Positions 35,054 through 43,993 of a stretch of 64,000 nt of DNA are shown here, piece after piece. Numbering within the stretch: position 1 is the stretch's first letter; every line of letters starts with the position of its first letter. The position numbers and the translations under genes are program-made. Source of the stretch: Prevotella koreensis (GTDB lineage: Bacteria; Bacteroidota; Bacteroidia; Bacteroidales; Bacteroidaceae). The stretch spans positions 1,626,539 through 1,690,538 of the forward strand of contig NZ_RYYU01000001.1 in assembly GCF_003977605.1 (NCBI RefSeq). Direction: 5' to 3'. The notes below the pieces were generated by a model. That model searched no databases, was not told the origin of the DNA, and was given only the letters and a program-made list of their open reading frames with translations.

Positions 35054-35295
35054 ACGCAGCCTATCAAACGCTGATAGTGAAGTTCAGTGAGCCTATCAAA
35101 GTATTGGACGGCATCTTTGACGATGCCGAAGCGTGGGGAGTTGATACCCTAAAAGGGTGGATAGACGACTACGAGAGCAGCAGGTTTACCGCCATCAACA
35201 GCCATACGGCAGTCATCACAAGCGAGTACAATATGGAGTGCCTGATGGAATGGTTGAAACGAAACACACCCATTGCCGAGATAACAGAATGTTAA
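35050..35295 (+). CDS. Small hypothetical protein of the element
   Basis: 81 residues from the ATG at 35050 (MNAAYQTLIVKFSEP), overlapping the DUF3873 stop by 4 bases, so translation is coupled. It is acidic with WGVDTLKGWIDDYESSRF in the middle. No family recognised. Confidence 0.6.
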   Translation: MNAAYQTLIVKFSEPIKVLDGIFDDAEAWGVDTLKGWIDDYESSRFTAINSHTAVITSEYNMECLMEWLKRNTPIAEITEC

Positions 35296-35340
35296 ACAAG
35301 TTGGCGGTGTCCGCACCGCCAACCTACAACCAAGAAAAGC

Positions 35341-35649
35341 ATGATAGCGAAGACTATTTTACAGCAGATAGGCGGCAGACGCTTTGCCGCCATGACGGGA
35401 AGCAAGGACTTTATAGATATGGGTAACGGACTGCGCATGAGCCTTGCGAGGAACAAGACGAGTGCCAACCGCCTTGACATCATCTACGATGCCGGCTTAG
35501 ACCTCTACAATATGCGTTTCTACCGCAGGACGTTCAGCAAAAAGACATTCGAGTGCAAGACGAAGGACATCGAAACACACGATGGCATATATTGCGATAT
35601 GCTGGAAGAAATGTTCACGATGGTAACAGGACTCTACACCCATTTTTGA
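35341..35649 (+). CDS. Small hypothetical protein of the element
   Basis: 102 residues (MIAKTILQQIGGRRFAAMTG...), soluble and mixed alpha/beta, with a lysine/threonine-rich centre. This cluster type is common at the transfer end of CTnDOT-family elements. No domain recognised. Confidence 0.6.
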   Translation: MIAKTILQQIGGRRFAAMTGSKDFIDMGNGLRMSLARNKTSANRLDIIYDAGLDLYNMRFYRRTFSKKTFECKTKDIETHDGIYCDMLEEMFTMVTGLYTHF

Positions 35650-35670
35650 GTGGCGGCGGACAAAGCCGCC

Positions 35671-35712
35671 CTACTTTCTTTCGGTGAGCATGACGGCGGA
35701 CAAAGAAAGTAG
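35671..35712. repeat. Perfect 11-base inverted repeat with GGCGGACAAAG direct repeats
   Basis: CTACTTTCTTT (35671-35681) and AAAGAAAGTAG (35702-35712) pair exactly. GGCGGACAAAG occurs before (ending 35665) and inside (ending 35704). No T run follows, so it is not a plain terminator. Confidence 0.7.
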
Positions 35713-35766
35713 CAAAGAAACCGCTGTCCCAATCTACGATAGTATTCACAAAAACAAGTTTCAATC

Positions 35767-35988
35767 ATGGAAGAAATCAGACAGAACGGAAAAATCATCC
35801 TGCACAGCGATGACGGAACAAGCATAAGGATGATTTTCAAAAACCTCACGGGCAGGATTTTTCAAGGTCAGGAATATGTGGAGTATATCCGGCATATCGC
35901 AATCGGGGAGATGGGATTTTCGCCCGGCATCATAGAGCATTGCAGGGACGGTGAAGTAATCGGCAAAGGAAAAATCCCGAATGTATGA
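35767..35988 (+). CDS. Small hypothetical protein of the element
   Basis: 73 residues (MEEIRQNGKIILHSDDGTS...), a compact beta-rich protein. Last of the rightward cluster, it converges on the lysozyme gene across a strong bidirectional terminator. No family recognised. Confidence 0.55.
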   Translation: MEEIRQNGKIILHSDDGTSIRMIFKNLTGRIFQGQEYVEYIRHIAIGEMGFSPGIIEHCRDGEVIGKGKIPNV

Positions 35989-35994
35989 AAAGCG

Positions 35995-36030
35995 GAAACT
36001 CCGATGAAGTTGCGGCTTCATCGGAGTTTC
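35995..36030. terminator. Bidirectional terminator at the end of the tra operon
   Basis: A perfect 15-base stem (GAAACTCCGATGAAG against CTTCATCGGAGTTTC) with a 6-base loop lies between two convergent genes. Confidence 0.85.
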
Positions 36031-36051
36031 ATTTGTCAGGCATTTGCCATG

Positions 36052-36579
36052 TTACGGAATGTACAGCAGCGCAAACTCCGCCTTTCTCCGTTTGAGCAGC
36101 ATGGCGTGCCGTTTCCCCTTGTAGTTGCAGAAAGCGATATATTCCCGGTAAATGTTCCTGTCGCCCGCCTCCAATTTTCGGATCAGCGTGCTTTTGGGTA
36201 TCTTCCCGCTCCCCAAAAGCCGGTATGGACCGACATTGTAGGCGAGCGTGGCAAGGAGCAGACTGTCACGCCCGAACTTACGGAACATGGCGCAGAACTT
36301 ACGCAAGTCTTTCCGCAGGAGTGCGTCCGCCTGCCGCTTCGTCATGGTGCGTGCCGAATACCTTTCCCCCGGCTGCACCTGATGACCCCAGCCCACGTAT
36401 GGGTGGTGTTTCTCCGAGTGCCAGCCTTCAAAATACTTCGTACAGCGAACCGCCCGCTCAAAAGGCGGCAGGCGGTAGATTGCCGCCTGCCTGTCCGTCC
36501 CCTTCCGACGGCTGTCCCGTGCGGACACGGAGCAGACCGCCAGCAGCGAACAGAGGATAGCCATGAATACACGCATCAT
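36052..36579 (-). CDS. Lysozyme-like glycoside hydrolase of the transfer operon
   Basis: 175 residues with signal peptide (MMRVFMAILCSLLAVCSVSA). The segment CTKYFEGWHSEKHHPYVGWG with downstream TLAYNVGPYRL fits the phage-type lysozyme (GH24-like) fold, with the Glu in FEGW as probable catalytic acid. It would open peptidoglycan locally so the mating channel can be assembled. The start overlaps the traQ stop by 4 bases, placing it last in the tra operon. In related elements it follows traQ and is sometimes called traR. Confidence 0.82.
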   Translation of the reverse strand: MMRVFMAILCSLLAVCSVSARDSRRKGTDRQAAIYRLPPFERAVRCTKYFEGWHSEKHHPYVGWGHQVQPGERYSARTMTKRQADALLRKDLRKFCAMFRKFGRDSLLLATLAYNVGPYRLLGSGKIPKSTLIRKLEAGDRNIYREYIAFCNYKGKRHAMLLKRRKAEFALLYIP

Positions 36580-37079
36580 CTTGGCAGAGGTTTGTAATTG
36601 CCTATGGGGATGACGGTCTGAATGTCGTCCTTCACGTTCCGGTTGTTGAAGTCAAATTCCAATTCGTAGGAATTTTTGAAATTGTCCTCCACCACCACGA
36701 TGAAGTTGTGCGCCTCGTCGCCCTCAGCCGTATAGTACAGCCGGAACTTCTCGTTTTCGAGCAGGTAGCGGTCATTGGGCAGAAAAGTAATGCCGCCCGC
36801 CATTTTCAGCGTGCCTTCCCCTTCGAACTGGAAATACCGGATGGTGTAGAGCGTGTTGGCGTAATCGCCCGTCCTTTTCAGTTCACAGCGGATTTCCACC
36901 GTCTGCCCCTTTGTGACCTTGTTCGGTACGGGCATCGTTTCCACCGTGAACGGATAGGATTGCTGGATGTCCATGTCATCGTCACACGATGCGAGCGTGA
37001 GCGACACGGCGGCGAACAGGCAGAGTGCCAACGCCTTGAAGATGGATATTCTCTTGTTCTTGTTGTTCAGTATGTTCAT
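36576..37079 (-). CDS. traQ: Conjugative transfer protein TraQ (DUF3872)
   Basis: 167 residues with a lipoprotein-like signal (ALALCLFAAVSLTLASC). The mature part is a beta-sandwich-like DUF3872 domain (YPFTVETMPVPNKVTKGQT, quoted in part). The family is specific to Bacteroidales conjugative elements. Its exact job in the mating apparatus is not established; the location is envelope. It lies 25 bases after traP. Confidence 0.88.
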   Translation of the reverse strand: MNILNNKNKRISIFKALALCLFAAVSLTLASCDDDMDIQQSYPFTVETMPVPNKVTKGQTVEIRCELKRTGDYANTLYTIRYFQFEGEGTLKMAGGITFLPNDRYLLENEKFRLYYTAEGDEAHNFIVVVEDNFKNSYELEFDFNNRNVKDDIQTVIPIGNYKPLPR

Positions 37080-37104
37080 TGTCCTTTGATTTTTAAGTTA
37101 TTGT

Positions 37105-37974
37105 TCATTTCTTTTTTGCTGTCAGTTGCAGATACTCGTTCAAGTCCTTGCAACCGTCATAGAGTGCGGAACAGTTACAGACACGTCCGCCGTAGTGTCC
37201 TTTGAGGGCTTCCAGCGTCCTCCGCCCGGCTTCGTCACGGTCGAGGAAGCAGTCGATGCGCCCGTACCCGTCTAAGTGTTTTACCGCCTTACCCACGTTG
37301 GCGACGGAGTTCAGCACAAGGCTGTCGCCTGTTTCCAATCCAAGCGTGGCAGCGGAAAGGAAGTCCATAAATCCTTCAAATAAACTGCACACGCCAGTCG
37401 GAGAACTTTCCATTTTGACCAGCGACACATCCTTCGGCGGCACGCAACCCTTGAAATAACGGCTCCGGATTTCATAGCCGCCAACCACGTTCTGGAAACC
37501 GATTGCGAAATACCGTTTTCCACGCACGCCGTAGTTCAAGCGGCAGCAGTGACGGGATGCAACGGCATAAGGGATGCCCCGTTCCGCCAGATACTCTGTT
37601 AATGGTGAGCGGAGCAGTGGGACGGCTTCCACCCCCTCAAAGGCAGGTTCGGACGGTTCCGGCAGGTACAACGGCTTTTCCGATGCGACAAACGGCATAC
37701 GGGCGGTTTCCGCTATGAATCTTGCCTGCGCCATGAAGTCACCGCTTCGGGCAAACTCCCCGGCAAGCGTGAAGATGTCACCGCCCTTGCCCAAACCGAA
37801 GTCGTACCAGAGCCGTTTCGCCACGTTCACACGGAAAGAGGGCGTGCGCTCACTGCGGTACGGCGCACGATACCAAAGTTCGTTTCCGCTCCTTCGGACA
37901 GGCTCATGCCCCAACCGCGCGAGAAAGTCCGCGAGGGATATTTGCCTCATGGTGTCTATATCCGTCCGTTCCAT
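37105..37974 (-). CDS. traP: Transfer-operon DNA primase TraP (CHC2-like/Toprim), zinc ligands missing
   Basis: 289 residues from 37974 (MERTDIDTMRQISLADFL). The N-terminal CHC2-type fold is recognisable by SERTPSFRVN and YDFGLGKGGDIFTLAGEF, but the zinc-binding Cys/His positions are Ala, Tyr and Gly. A Toprim domain follows: CSLFEGFMDFLSA (acidic Glu) and IDCFLDRDEAGRRT (DxD-type pair). It probably primes the transferred strand in the recipient. The start is uncertain between 37974 and 37950. Confidence 0.85.
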   Translation of the reverse strand: MERTDIDTMRQISLADFLARLGHEPVRRSGNELWYRAPYRSERTPSFRVNVAKRLWYDFGLGKGGDIFTLAGEFARSGDFMAQARFIAETARMPFVASEKPLYLPEPSEPAFEGVEAVPLLRSPLTEYLAERGIPYAVASRHCCRLNYGVRGKRYFAIGFQNVVGGYEIRSRYFKGCVPPKDVSLVKMESSPTGVCSLFEGFMDFLSAATLGLETGDSLVLNSVANVGKAVKHLDGYGRIDCFLDRDEAGRRTLEALKGHYGGRVCNCSALYDGCKDLNEYLQLTAKKK

Positions 37975-37982
37975 GCCGCGTG

Positions 37983-38558
37983 TCAGTTGATGACGAACTT
38001 GATGCCCACCCCGAATTGGGTATGGAACTTCTTCGTGTCGCCACCCCACAGGCAACGCTCCCGGAGGTTGGCGAGCAGGGCGATACGGTCAGCCACGTAA
38101 AACTCTACATCGAGCGTCAGCGCACCGCCGTAGATGAAGGCGTCCCGGTCGTGCAGTGTCGAACCGTCATGCAGCACTTTTTCGCCCCAATTCACCGATT
38201 CATACCCGGCGAGAGCCGAAGCCCCCGCATAGACGAACACGATTTTACGGGCATCGGAAAGTATCTTGAAATAGTAGCCGCCTTCCGCCGTGAACTGCGC
38301 CACAGGTATGGCGGTGTCCTTGTACGGGTTGTTTTTCAGGAGATACTCACCTCCGAACACCCATTTGTTCCCCTTCTTCGTGTAGGTGGAGAGAGCCGCC
38401 CCGAAACTGTACCCGCCGTCGTTGCCGCCGGGTTTGAAGCCGTCCGCCAGATTCGCCCTGACCTCGATGCCCTGCATCTTCGGCAGGCATCGCTGGGCGT
38501 GCGCCTGCCCCGTGAACAGGGCAAGCGACGCGATGATTATTGCGATGTACTTTCTCAT
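37983..38558 (-). CDS. traO: Conjugative transfer protein TraO
   Basis: 191 residues from the ATG at 38558 (MRKYIAIIIASLALFTGQAHAQ signal, quoted in part), two bases after the traN stop. The mature part alternates like a small outer membrane barrel (GYSFGAALSTYTKKG, WVFGGEYLLKNNPY, GVGIKFVIN end). TraO is a conserved outer-envelope component of CTnDOT-type transfer systems without an assigned activity. Confidence 0.9.
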   Translation of the reverse strand: MRKYIAIIIASLALFTGQAHAQRCLPKMQGIEVRANLADGFKPGGNDGGYSFGAALSTYTKKGNKWVFGGEYLLKNNPYKDTAIPVAQFTAEGGYYFKILSDARKIVFVYAGASALAGYESVNWGEKVLHDGSTLHDRDAFIYGGALTLDVEFYVADRIALLANLRERCLWGGDTKKFHTQFGVGIKFVIN

Positions 38559-38560
38559 GG

Positions 38561-39547
38561 TCAGCGCACTTGAAGTTCGTTGATGGTATTGGCGCGCACC
38601 AAGTCCTCGTTCTCGATCACGAAGGACTGGTGACGGCCGCCGTTCTTCTCGTTCAGCTCCACCACGAGGCACTTGCCGTCGGGTATGGTGAACTTCGCCA
38701 TCGTGAAGACCGTGCGTTCGCTTTTTTTGCCCGGCACGAGCGTGGCGTAGTTCTGCGCGCGGAGCGGCAGGATGATACGCTCCTGCACGGCGGTACGCTT
38801 CGCCACCTTCTTGTCCACGATTTTCCATGTGATGTAGTCCACATCGAAAGGCACGTTGCTCTGGTTCTTGATTTCCGTGTGGAAATACAGAAGCCCGTTG
38901 TGCGTGTAGATGCCTTTCAGAAGGTACTGGATGCCGAAACGCTTGCAGCCGATATGCTTCACCTCACGTTTGTTCTGCTTGTGGATGGACTTCATGATAA
39001 GGCGCACCAGCATCGGACTTTCGCTGCCTAATTCTTTCAGGTAGATTTCCTGCGCGTTGTTCGGACGGTTCACCGCCTCGCCGTCATGGATGAAGTCGCA
39101 CATCTCCACGTTGAGCAGCAGCGGTTCGGCGGCGTATTTCACGTTGAAGGTGTAGAAACTCCCGTCCTCCGTGATGACGGACATGTTGGTTTCGTTCGGG
39201 AAATTCCTCACGGTAGCCTTCACACGGATGACGTTCTCCGCTCCGTCGGCTTTGCCCGCAATCAGGTCGGGCGAGCCTAAATCGACATAGCGCACCTCCG
39301 CCGGGAAGATGACATGCACGGTCTTGTCGTAGGTCACTTCCAAGCCGTGCGGGGGAACCATGCGGTCAAAGCCCAGCTTTCTCGTCAGACCGTGATACAG
39401 GTCGCCGTCCGCCTCCTTCTGCGGATAGACCTCTTTTGTCAAGGTCAGTTCTTCACTTCCGTTGGTCGTTTCAACGGTTACGTTTTCCTGCGCGTTGGCA
39501 GTTGCGATGCCCATAGCGAGGGCAAACATCATGATTACTTTTCTCAT
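38561..39547 (-). CDS. traN: Conjugative transfer protein TraN (VirB9-like, DUF4138)
   Basis: 328 residues with signal peptide (MRKVIMMFALAMGIATANAQ). The N-terminal region holds TVHVIFPAEVRYVDLGSPD, the pattern of VirB9-type proteins, and a beta-rich C-terminal domain follows. It is expected to form the outer membrane core of the type IV channel with TraM (VirB10-like). It lies 55 bases after traM. Confidence 0.92.
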   Translation of the reverse strand: MRKVIMMFALAMGIATANAQENVTVETTNGSEELTLTKEVYPQKEADGDLYHGLTRKLGFDRMVPPHGLEVTYDKTVHVIFPAEVRYVDLGSPDLIAGKADGAENVIRVKATVRNFPNETNMSVITEDGSFYTFNVKYAAEPLLLNVEMCDFIHDGEAVNRPNNAQEIYLKELGSESPMLVRLIMKSIHKQNKREVKHIGCKRFGIQYLLKGIYTHNGLLYFHTEIKNQSNVPFDVDYITWKIVDKKVAKRTAVQERIILPLRAQNYATLVPGKKSERTVFTMAKFTIPDGKCLVVELNEKNGGRHQSFVIENEDLVRANTINELQVR

Positions 39548-39602
39548 TTTACTTTGAATTTAGTGGGTTGTTGTTATTGATTGGATTTCTTATGATTATA
39601 CA

Positions 39603-40952
39603 TCAGTTCTTCTCCTGATAGAGCATGACCCTGTACCCGGCTTTCAGATGCACTTTGACGGTGCGCATCTTCTTGGCAATGTACTGGCTCGTGCCTTGTA
39701 TCAGCCCCTTGCCCAAGTCGGAGGCGAGCTGCGCCCCGGCATTGGTGGAGATGTTGATGCTACTGCCGAGCGAACCGCCCATGTTGGCGGCAACCTCCCT
39801 GACGGCGTTCATCTCCATCGAGTTGGGGATGAATATGCCGGGCTGCCCGTCCGTGTCATAGACCTCCAACTCCACCGGGATAACCGTACCGTCGTGTTCC
39901 AGCGAGGTGATTTCGATGCCGAGCCGTTCACCCTGAATCTTGGCTGCGCCGACCACCACCGCATTACGGGGGATGATCCGGTCTGCTACCGCCATCGGCT
40001 CCAACAGCCGCAACCTGACCGCCTGCCCGTCCGTCACGCTCTGCGCCCCATAGACGCATGCCGGTATGGTGTTCCTGTCCGGTACGGTTGTAACGCCCAC
40101 CGCCGTGTTGAAACTGCGGTTGCGTTCCTGCGAGAAGGAAGCGACAAATTCGGCATTGCTCATGGGCTGTCCGAGCGAGGACACCACCTGATGCGTCACT
40201 TGCCTGACGGGTTTTGCCGTGTTCTTTCCGGTTTTCTGCACGGGGGACGGCTCTGCGGTCTGTCCCGCTGCCGCCTGCGTGCCGTTCTGACCGCCCATGT
40301 ACTTCGCCGCCAGTTCGTAGGATTTTTCCATGAGTGCCACCTGCTCGTCCATCGTGGAGCTTCTCTCTTTTCCGCTTTCCAGTTCGGATTCGAGGGTGGC
40401 GATGCGTTCCAGCAGCTCGTCCATCTCCGCATTGTCGTTCTTCGGCTGCTCGTAGAAGTTGCCGAGCGTGGCATTGAGGTCACGGTAGGCGGCTGCCGAG
40501 GACTGGATGGTCTTCGGTGCTGGCTTCACCGCCTCTTCCGTTCCGCCGGGATTGGCAAGGTCGAAGTCGCTGTCCCCATCCGCTTCCACCGTTTCGCGGT
40601 CGAACAGGTCGCCCAACTGCTGCATGGCGCGGCTGCGGTTCTCCTGCCGTTCCTCCATTGCCCCCTGCTCGTAGGCTTTCGCCTTGTCACCGATAATCCG
40701 GCGGTTCTCCTTGTCCGCATCGGGCATCTCGATGTTGTAGCCGCTTGTTCCCGGCTCCTGCTCCTTGCCGGAGGACGGGGCGAATATCAGCCACATAGCC
40801 CCGATGAATACCAGCACCATAGCGGGAAGCACTATCATTTTCTGGCGTTTCAGCCGTTGGGCTTCGGTCAGCGGCTTGCGCTCCTTTTTCGGCTTGTCGT
40901 TGCCGGGAGCCGCCTTGTTTTCGTTCTTGGGTTCATTCTTCGTCTGTTCCAT
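39603..40952 (-). CDS. traM: Conjugative transfer protein TraM (VirB10-like)
   Basis: 449 residues. A lysine-rich cytosolic start, one membrane helix (IVLPAMVLVFIGAMWLIF, ~34-53), a long charged periplasmic linker and coiled coil (~120-215), then the TraM/VirB10 beta-barrel domain (~270-449; VRLRLLEPMAVADRIIPRNA, ANMGGSLGSSINIS). It spans the envelope and couples inner-membrane ATPases to the outer core. The start overlaps the traL stop by 20 bases. Confidence 0.93.
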   Translation of the reverse strand: MEQTKNEPKNENKAAPGNDKPKKERKPLTEAQRLKRQKMIVLPAMVLVFIGAMWLIFAPSSGKEQEPGTSGYNIEMPDADKENRRIIGDKAKAYEQGAMEERQENRSRAMQQLGDLFDRETVEADGDSDFDLANPGGTEEAVKPAPKTIQSSAAAYRDLNATLGNFYEQPKNDNAEMDELLERIATLESELESGKERSSTMDEQVALMEKSYELAAKYMGGQNGTQAAAGQTAEPSPVQKTGKNTAKPVRQVTHQVVSSLGQPMSNAEFVASFSQERNRSFNTAVGVTTVPDRNTIPACVYGAQSVTDGQAVRLRLLEPMAVADRIIPRNAVVVGAAKIQGERLGIEITSLEHDGTVIPVELEVYDTDGQPGIFIPNSMEMNAVREVAANMGGSLGSSINISTNAGAQLASDLGKGLIQGTSQYIAKKMRTVKVHLKAGYRVMLYQEKN

Positions 40953-41241
40953 ATAAATAAGGTATTACATTGTGATTGTTATCCGGCTTCACGGACAGTT
41001 CCACCTGTCCGGCATGGTCTATCTCCATCCGGCTGCCGTCATTCCTGCCGATGTCATAGACGGCTTTACCGAAGGTGTAGAGGGCAAGTGCGGCGAATGC
41101 GATGAGCATCGCCAGCACGATGCGCCTGCGTGTCTTCGGCGGCAAGCCGTCCAGATACCCTTTGAGCCGTTCCACCAGCATTTTCTTTTTGTCGTGGAGT
41201 TTCCAGTACGCACTCCACAGTGATTTCTTGATTTTCTTCAT
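40933..41241 (-). CDS. traL: Conjugative transfer protein TraL (DUF3989)
   Basis: 102 residues: basic N-terminus, one membrane helix (RIVLAMLIAFAALALYTFG) and a short periplasmic tail with MEIDHAGQVELS. It is a small inner membrane component conserved in CTnDOT-type systems. It starts 6 bases after traK and overlaps traM. Confidence 0.88.
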   Translation of the reverse strand: MKKIKKSLWSAYWKLHDKKKMLVERLKGYLDGLPPKTRRRIVLAMLIAFAALALYTFGKAVYDIGRNDGSRMEIDHAGQVELSVKPDNNHNVIPYLYGTDEE

Positions 41242-41247
41242 GTCCGT

Positions 41248-41871
41248 TTACCTTTTGATGGTTTGTAAATCTTTGTTCTCGATGATGGTGAATCCCTCGA
41301 TGGTGAACCCGTTGGGGTTGTCGTCCGAACGGGACGAGTTCAAGAGGCGGCACGTGGTCACGAGGCTGCGCTCTGTGACGTTGCTCTGCCGGATGATTTT
41401 CTGCGTGGCGTAGGTCACGGTGCGGTAGGGATAGCCGTTGAAGTCGCACACCACGCTGTCCACCTTCAGCACTTGGTTGATGTTACCGGCGATGATGCGG
41501 TTGTAGTACCCCTTCTCGGCGAAGTCCGAATAGTAGTTGTACACGCTCTTGTCTGCCAGCAGCAACGCACGCTTCACGTTGTGTTCTATCGCGCTCTTTT
41601 CGGGCGAGAGCGTGAAGAACAGCTCGTGGAAGCGGCGCACATGCTCCCTCGCTTCCGCCGGACGGTTCTGCGAGAGGTCCTGCGAGAGTGCCAGCATCAG
41701 CGACTTGCCGTTGTCCAGCACATAGATCTTTTCCCGCTGCCGCTCCGCGAAGCGGTAGGAACTCCACACGCTCCATACCGTTATCACTGCGCACAGCGAG
41801 AGGAAGACGATACCGAACAGGCGTATCTGCCTGAACGATGATTCGATGTTTTTGAGTGACTTGAATTCCAT
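41248..41871 (-). CDS. traK: Conjugative transfer protein TraK (VirB8-like)
   Basis: 207 residues: short cytosolic part (MEFKSLKNIESSFRQIR), one membrane helix (LFGIVFLSLCAVITVWSVW) and a periplasmic domain of NTF2-like/VirB8 type with RVTYATQKIIRQ-like strands near the end. It bridges the inner membrane complex and the periplasmic channel. It lies 31 bases after traJ. Confidence 0.92.
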   Translation of the reverse strand: MEFKSLKNIESSFRQIRLFGIVFLSLCAVITVWSVWSSYRFAERQREKIYVLDNGKSLMLALSQDLSQNRPAEAREHVRRFHELFFTLSPEKSAIEHNVKRALLLADKSVYNYYSDFAEKGYYNRIIAGNINQVLKVDSVVCDFNGYPYRTVTYATQKIIRQSNVTERSLVTTCRLLNSSRSDDNPNGFTIEGFTIIENKDLQTIKR

Positions 41872-41902
41872 TTTACTTTTTCCGTTTATAATTCCACATT
41901 GA

Positions 41903-42907
41903 TTATTTCAGCAGTTTCCCGGCACGTCCGACCATGTTGCCTGCGGTAGCACCCGCCACGCTTCCCGCCATGCCTCCGGCGCGTCCCGCCATCTGGTTCA
42001 CGTTGCGCCCGTAGCCGCCCATGCCCCCGGCTTGGATGATCCAGCCCGCCACCGTCGGAATGGTGAAGTAGCCGATGATGCCGATTATCATGAACACGAT
42101 ATACACCCCGTCGCTGGAATCCAGCGAGAAGTTGGGGTCGGTCTGCATGCGCTCGATGTCGCTCTGGAGCATCAACACCTGAATCTTGGCGAGTATGGTG
42201 CTGAATATGTCCGACACGGGCAGCCACAGATAGACCTGAATGTAGCGGCATATCCACTGCGTGAGCGTGCTTTGGAAGCCGTCCCACACCGATATGGCGA
42301 AGGCTATCGGACCGAGTATCGCCAGCACCACGAGGAAGAAGGTGCGGATGGTGTCTATCACGAGGGCGGCGGCTTGGAACATCAGTTCCAGTATCTCGCG
42401 GAAGAAGTCGCGGATGCCCTTCTTCATCTTGTACATCCCCCGGTCGATATACATCCCCGCCATCGTCACCATGTCGGAGGGCGACCAGCCCAATTCCTCC
42501 AGTTGCTTGTCAAACTCCTCGTTGGACACGAGGTAGGCGGTTTCGGGGTTGCGCACCATCGCCTCGTATTCCAGCCTGTCCTTCTGCTCCCGGTACTTGT
42601 TCATGTCCAAAGTCTGCGTTTCGAGCAGTTTCGCCGTACCCTGCACGACGGGCGAGAGGACGCTGTTTATCGTGCCAAGCACCACCGTAGGGAAGAACAT
42701 GATGCACAGACCGACGGCAAAGGGACGGAGCATCGGGAAGACGTCTATCGGTTCGGCTCTCGCCAACGACTGCCATACCCGGTAGGCGACATAGAAGAGC
42801 GCGCCCAGCCCGGCGATGCCTTTCGCCACGCCCGCCATGTCGGCGCACAGCGGCATCATCTGCTCGTAGAGCGAGCGGAGAATCTGGTGAAGGTTGTCGA
42901 ACTCCAT
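41903..42907 (-). CDS. traJ: Conjugative transfer protein TraJ (VirB6-like)
   Basis: 334 residues, polytopic: helices around 25-50, 70-95, 185-215 (IRTFFLVVLAILGPIAFAIS) and 270-295 (VYIVFMIIGIIGYFTIPTV). It ends in a glycine/alanine-rich tail (GRAGGMAGSVAGATAGNMVG). The length and layout are those of CTnDOT TraJ, the inner membrane channel component. Three bases separate it from the traI stop. Confidence 0.93.
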   Translation of the reverse strand: MEFDNLHQILRSLYEQMMPLCADMAGVAKGIAGLGALFYVAYRVWQSLARAEPIDVFPMLRPFAVGLCIMFFPTVVLGTINSVLSPVVQGTAKLLETQTLDMNKYREQKDRLEYEAMVRNPETAYLVSNEEFDKQLEELGWSPSDMVTMAGMYIDRGMYKMKKGIRDFFREILELMFQAAALVIDTIRTFFLVVLAILGPIAFAISVWDGFQSTLTQWICRYIQVYLWLPVSDIFSTILAKIQVLMLQSDIERMQTDPNFSLDSSDGVYIVFMIIGIIGYFTIPTVAGWIIQAGGMGGYGRNVNQMAGRAGGMAGSVAGATAGNMVGRAGKLLK

Positions 42908-42910
42908 AGG

Positions 42911-43540
42911 CTACCAGTATCTTTCGTTCATGCTCCCGTACAGCCCCATGATGCGGTCAAGGTCGTTTTTCTTCTTCGCACGCAGGTAGCTCACGCTGAT
43001 ATTCTTGTTGGTGTAGTAGCTCACGAGGTTGCGGTAACGCTTCATCTTGGAGTGGCAGCGTTCCACCACGTCCATGCGCTCCTTGTCCGTCATGGAGAGC
43101 GTGGTGATGTTCACCACGTTCTTCAACTCCGTAAGCACGTCATTGGATTCCTCCAGCAGCTTCGTGTACCCGAAGGCGATGGCTCCGAGTTCCTCCACCG
43201 TGAAGTTGTCGTCGCGCAGCATCTTCTGGAAGCTGGTCACGTAGATGTCCGTGATGTCGCCTACCATCAGTATGGTCTGCTGCACCTTGCGGGCGTCCTT
43301 GACCAGATTGTTCACGGATTTGAGGGCGTCGTAATACTTCTTGCCCTGCTCGTAGATTTTCACCGTTTCCTGAAAGTTATTCACCATGTTCGTGGCGGTC
43401 TTCGAGGTGTGGATGATGTTCTTCGAGGCATTGATGATGCCCTGCGCCAGATTGCCCGGATCGCTCACGACCCATTGGGCGGAAGCCCTGCCCGCGAGAA
43501 GCAGGCACAGGCAGATGACGAATGTTATTCTTGTTCTCAT
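42911..43540 (-). CDS. traI: Conjugative transfer protein TraI (DUF4141, VirB5-like position)
   Basis: 209 residues with signal peptide (MRTRITFVICLCLLLAGRASA, quoted in part) and an otherwise fully helical body (FQETVKIYEQGKKYYDALK; MVGDITDIYVTSFQKML). It belongs to the DUF4141 family. The helical periplasmic form and neighbourhood resemble VirB5-type pilus-associated proteins, which is inference. Note that this TraI is not the F-plasmid relaxase. Confidence 0.9.
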   Translation of the reverse strand: MRTRITFVICLCLLLAGRASAQWVVSDPGNLAQGIINASKNIIHTSKTATNMVNNFQETVKIYEQGKKYYDALKSVNNLVKDARKVQQTILMVGDITDIYVTSFQKMLRDDNFTVEELGAIAFGYTKLLEESNDVLTELKNVVNITTLSMTDKERMDVVERCHSKMKRYRNLVSYYTNKNISVSYLRAKKKNDLDRIMGLYGSMNERYW

Positions 43541-43563
43541 GTTTCTTTGGATTTTAGCGGTTC

Positions 43564-43944
43564 TTATTTTCCTGCCGGAGTTTCCGGCTGCGGCTTCACA
43601 CGCACGTAGTCCCCGTTCGGTGAGAAGGTCAGCACGTCGGTGGCTTCGTTATACGCCACGTCGATGCGGAAGCCGGTGTTCATGAACAGGTTGCCGTTCT
43701 CCTCCTGCAAGAGGTAGGTTTCCGGTTTCAGCCTGCGGCGGATGCCGCTCCGTTTGAATACCGTCACCTTGTAGGCTTCGCCCTCCTTGTAGATAAGCAC
43801 GTCGGGCTTGCCCTCCACGCTTTCCCAATTCCCGCACAGCAGGTCGCGGCGGTTCTCCGCCACGTCGCAGGATTGCAGCACCATGACCGCCAATCCGATC
43901 AGACACTTGCTGACTTGCAGCATCTTCATTCTTGATATGCTCAT
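43564..43944 (-). CDS. traH: Conjugative transfer lipoprotein TraH (DUF3876)
   Basis: 126 residues with a lipoprotein signal (CLIGLAVMVLQSC). The small beta domain has LLCGNWESVEGKPDVLIY and ends in a flexible proline-rich tail. It matches the DUF3876 family, found only in these operons. No activity known. It lies 49 bases after traG. Confidence 0.85.
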   Translation of the reverse strand: MSISRMKMLQVSKCLIGLAVMVLQSCDVAENRRDLLCGNWESVEGKPDVLIYKEGEAYKVTVFKRSGIRRRLKPETYLLQEENGNLFMNTGFRIDVAYNEATDVLTFSPNGDYVRVKPQPETPAGK

Positions 43945-43993
43945 ACGCTTTTCTTTTTTCGTTGATAAATCTGTTTTACCGATTATTGATTAC

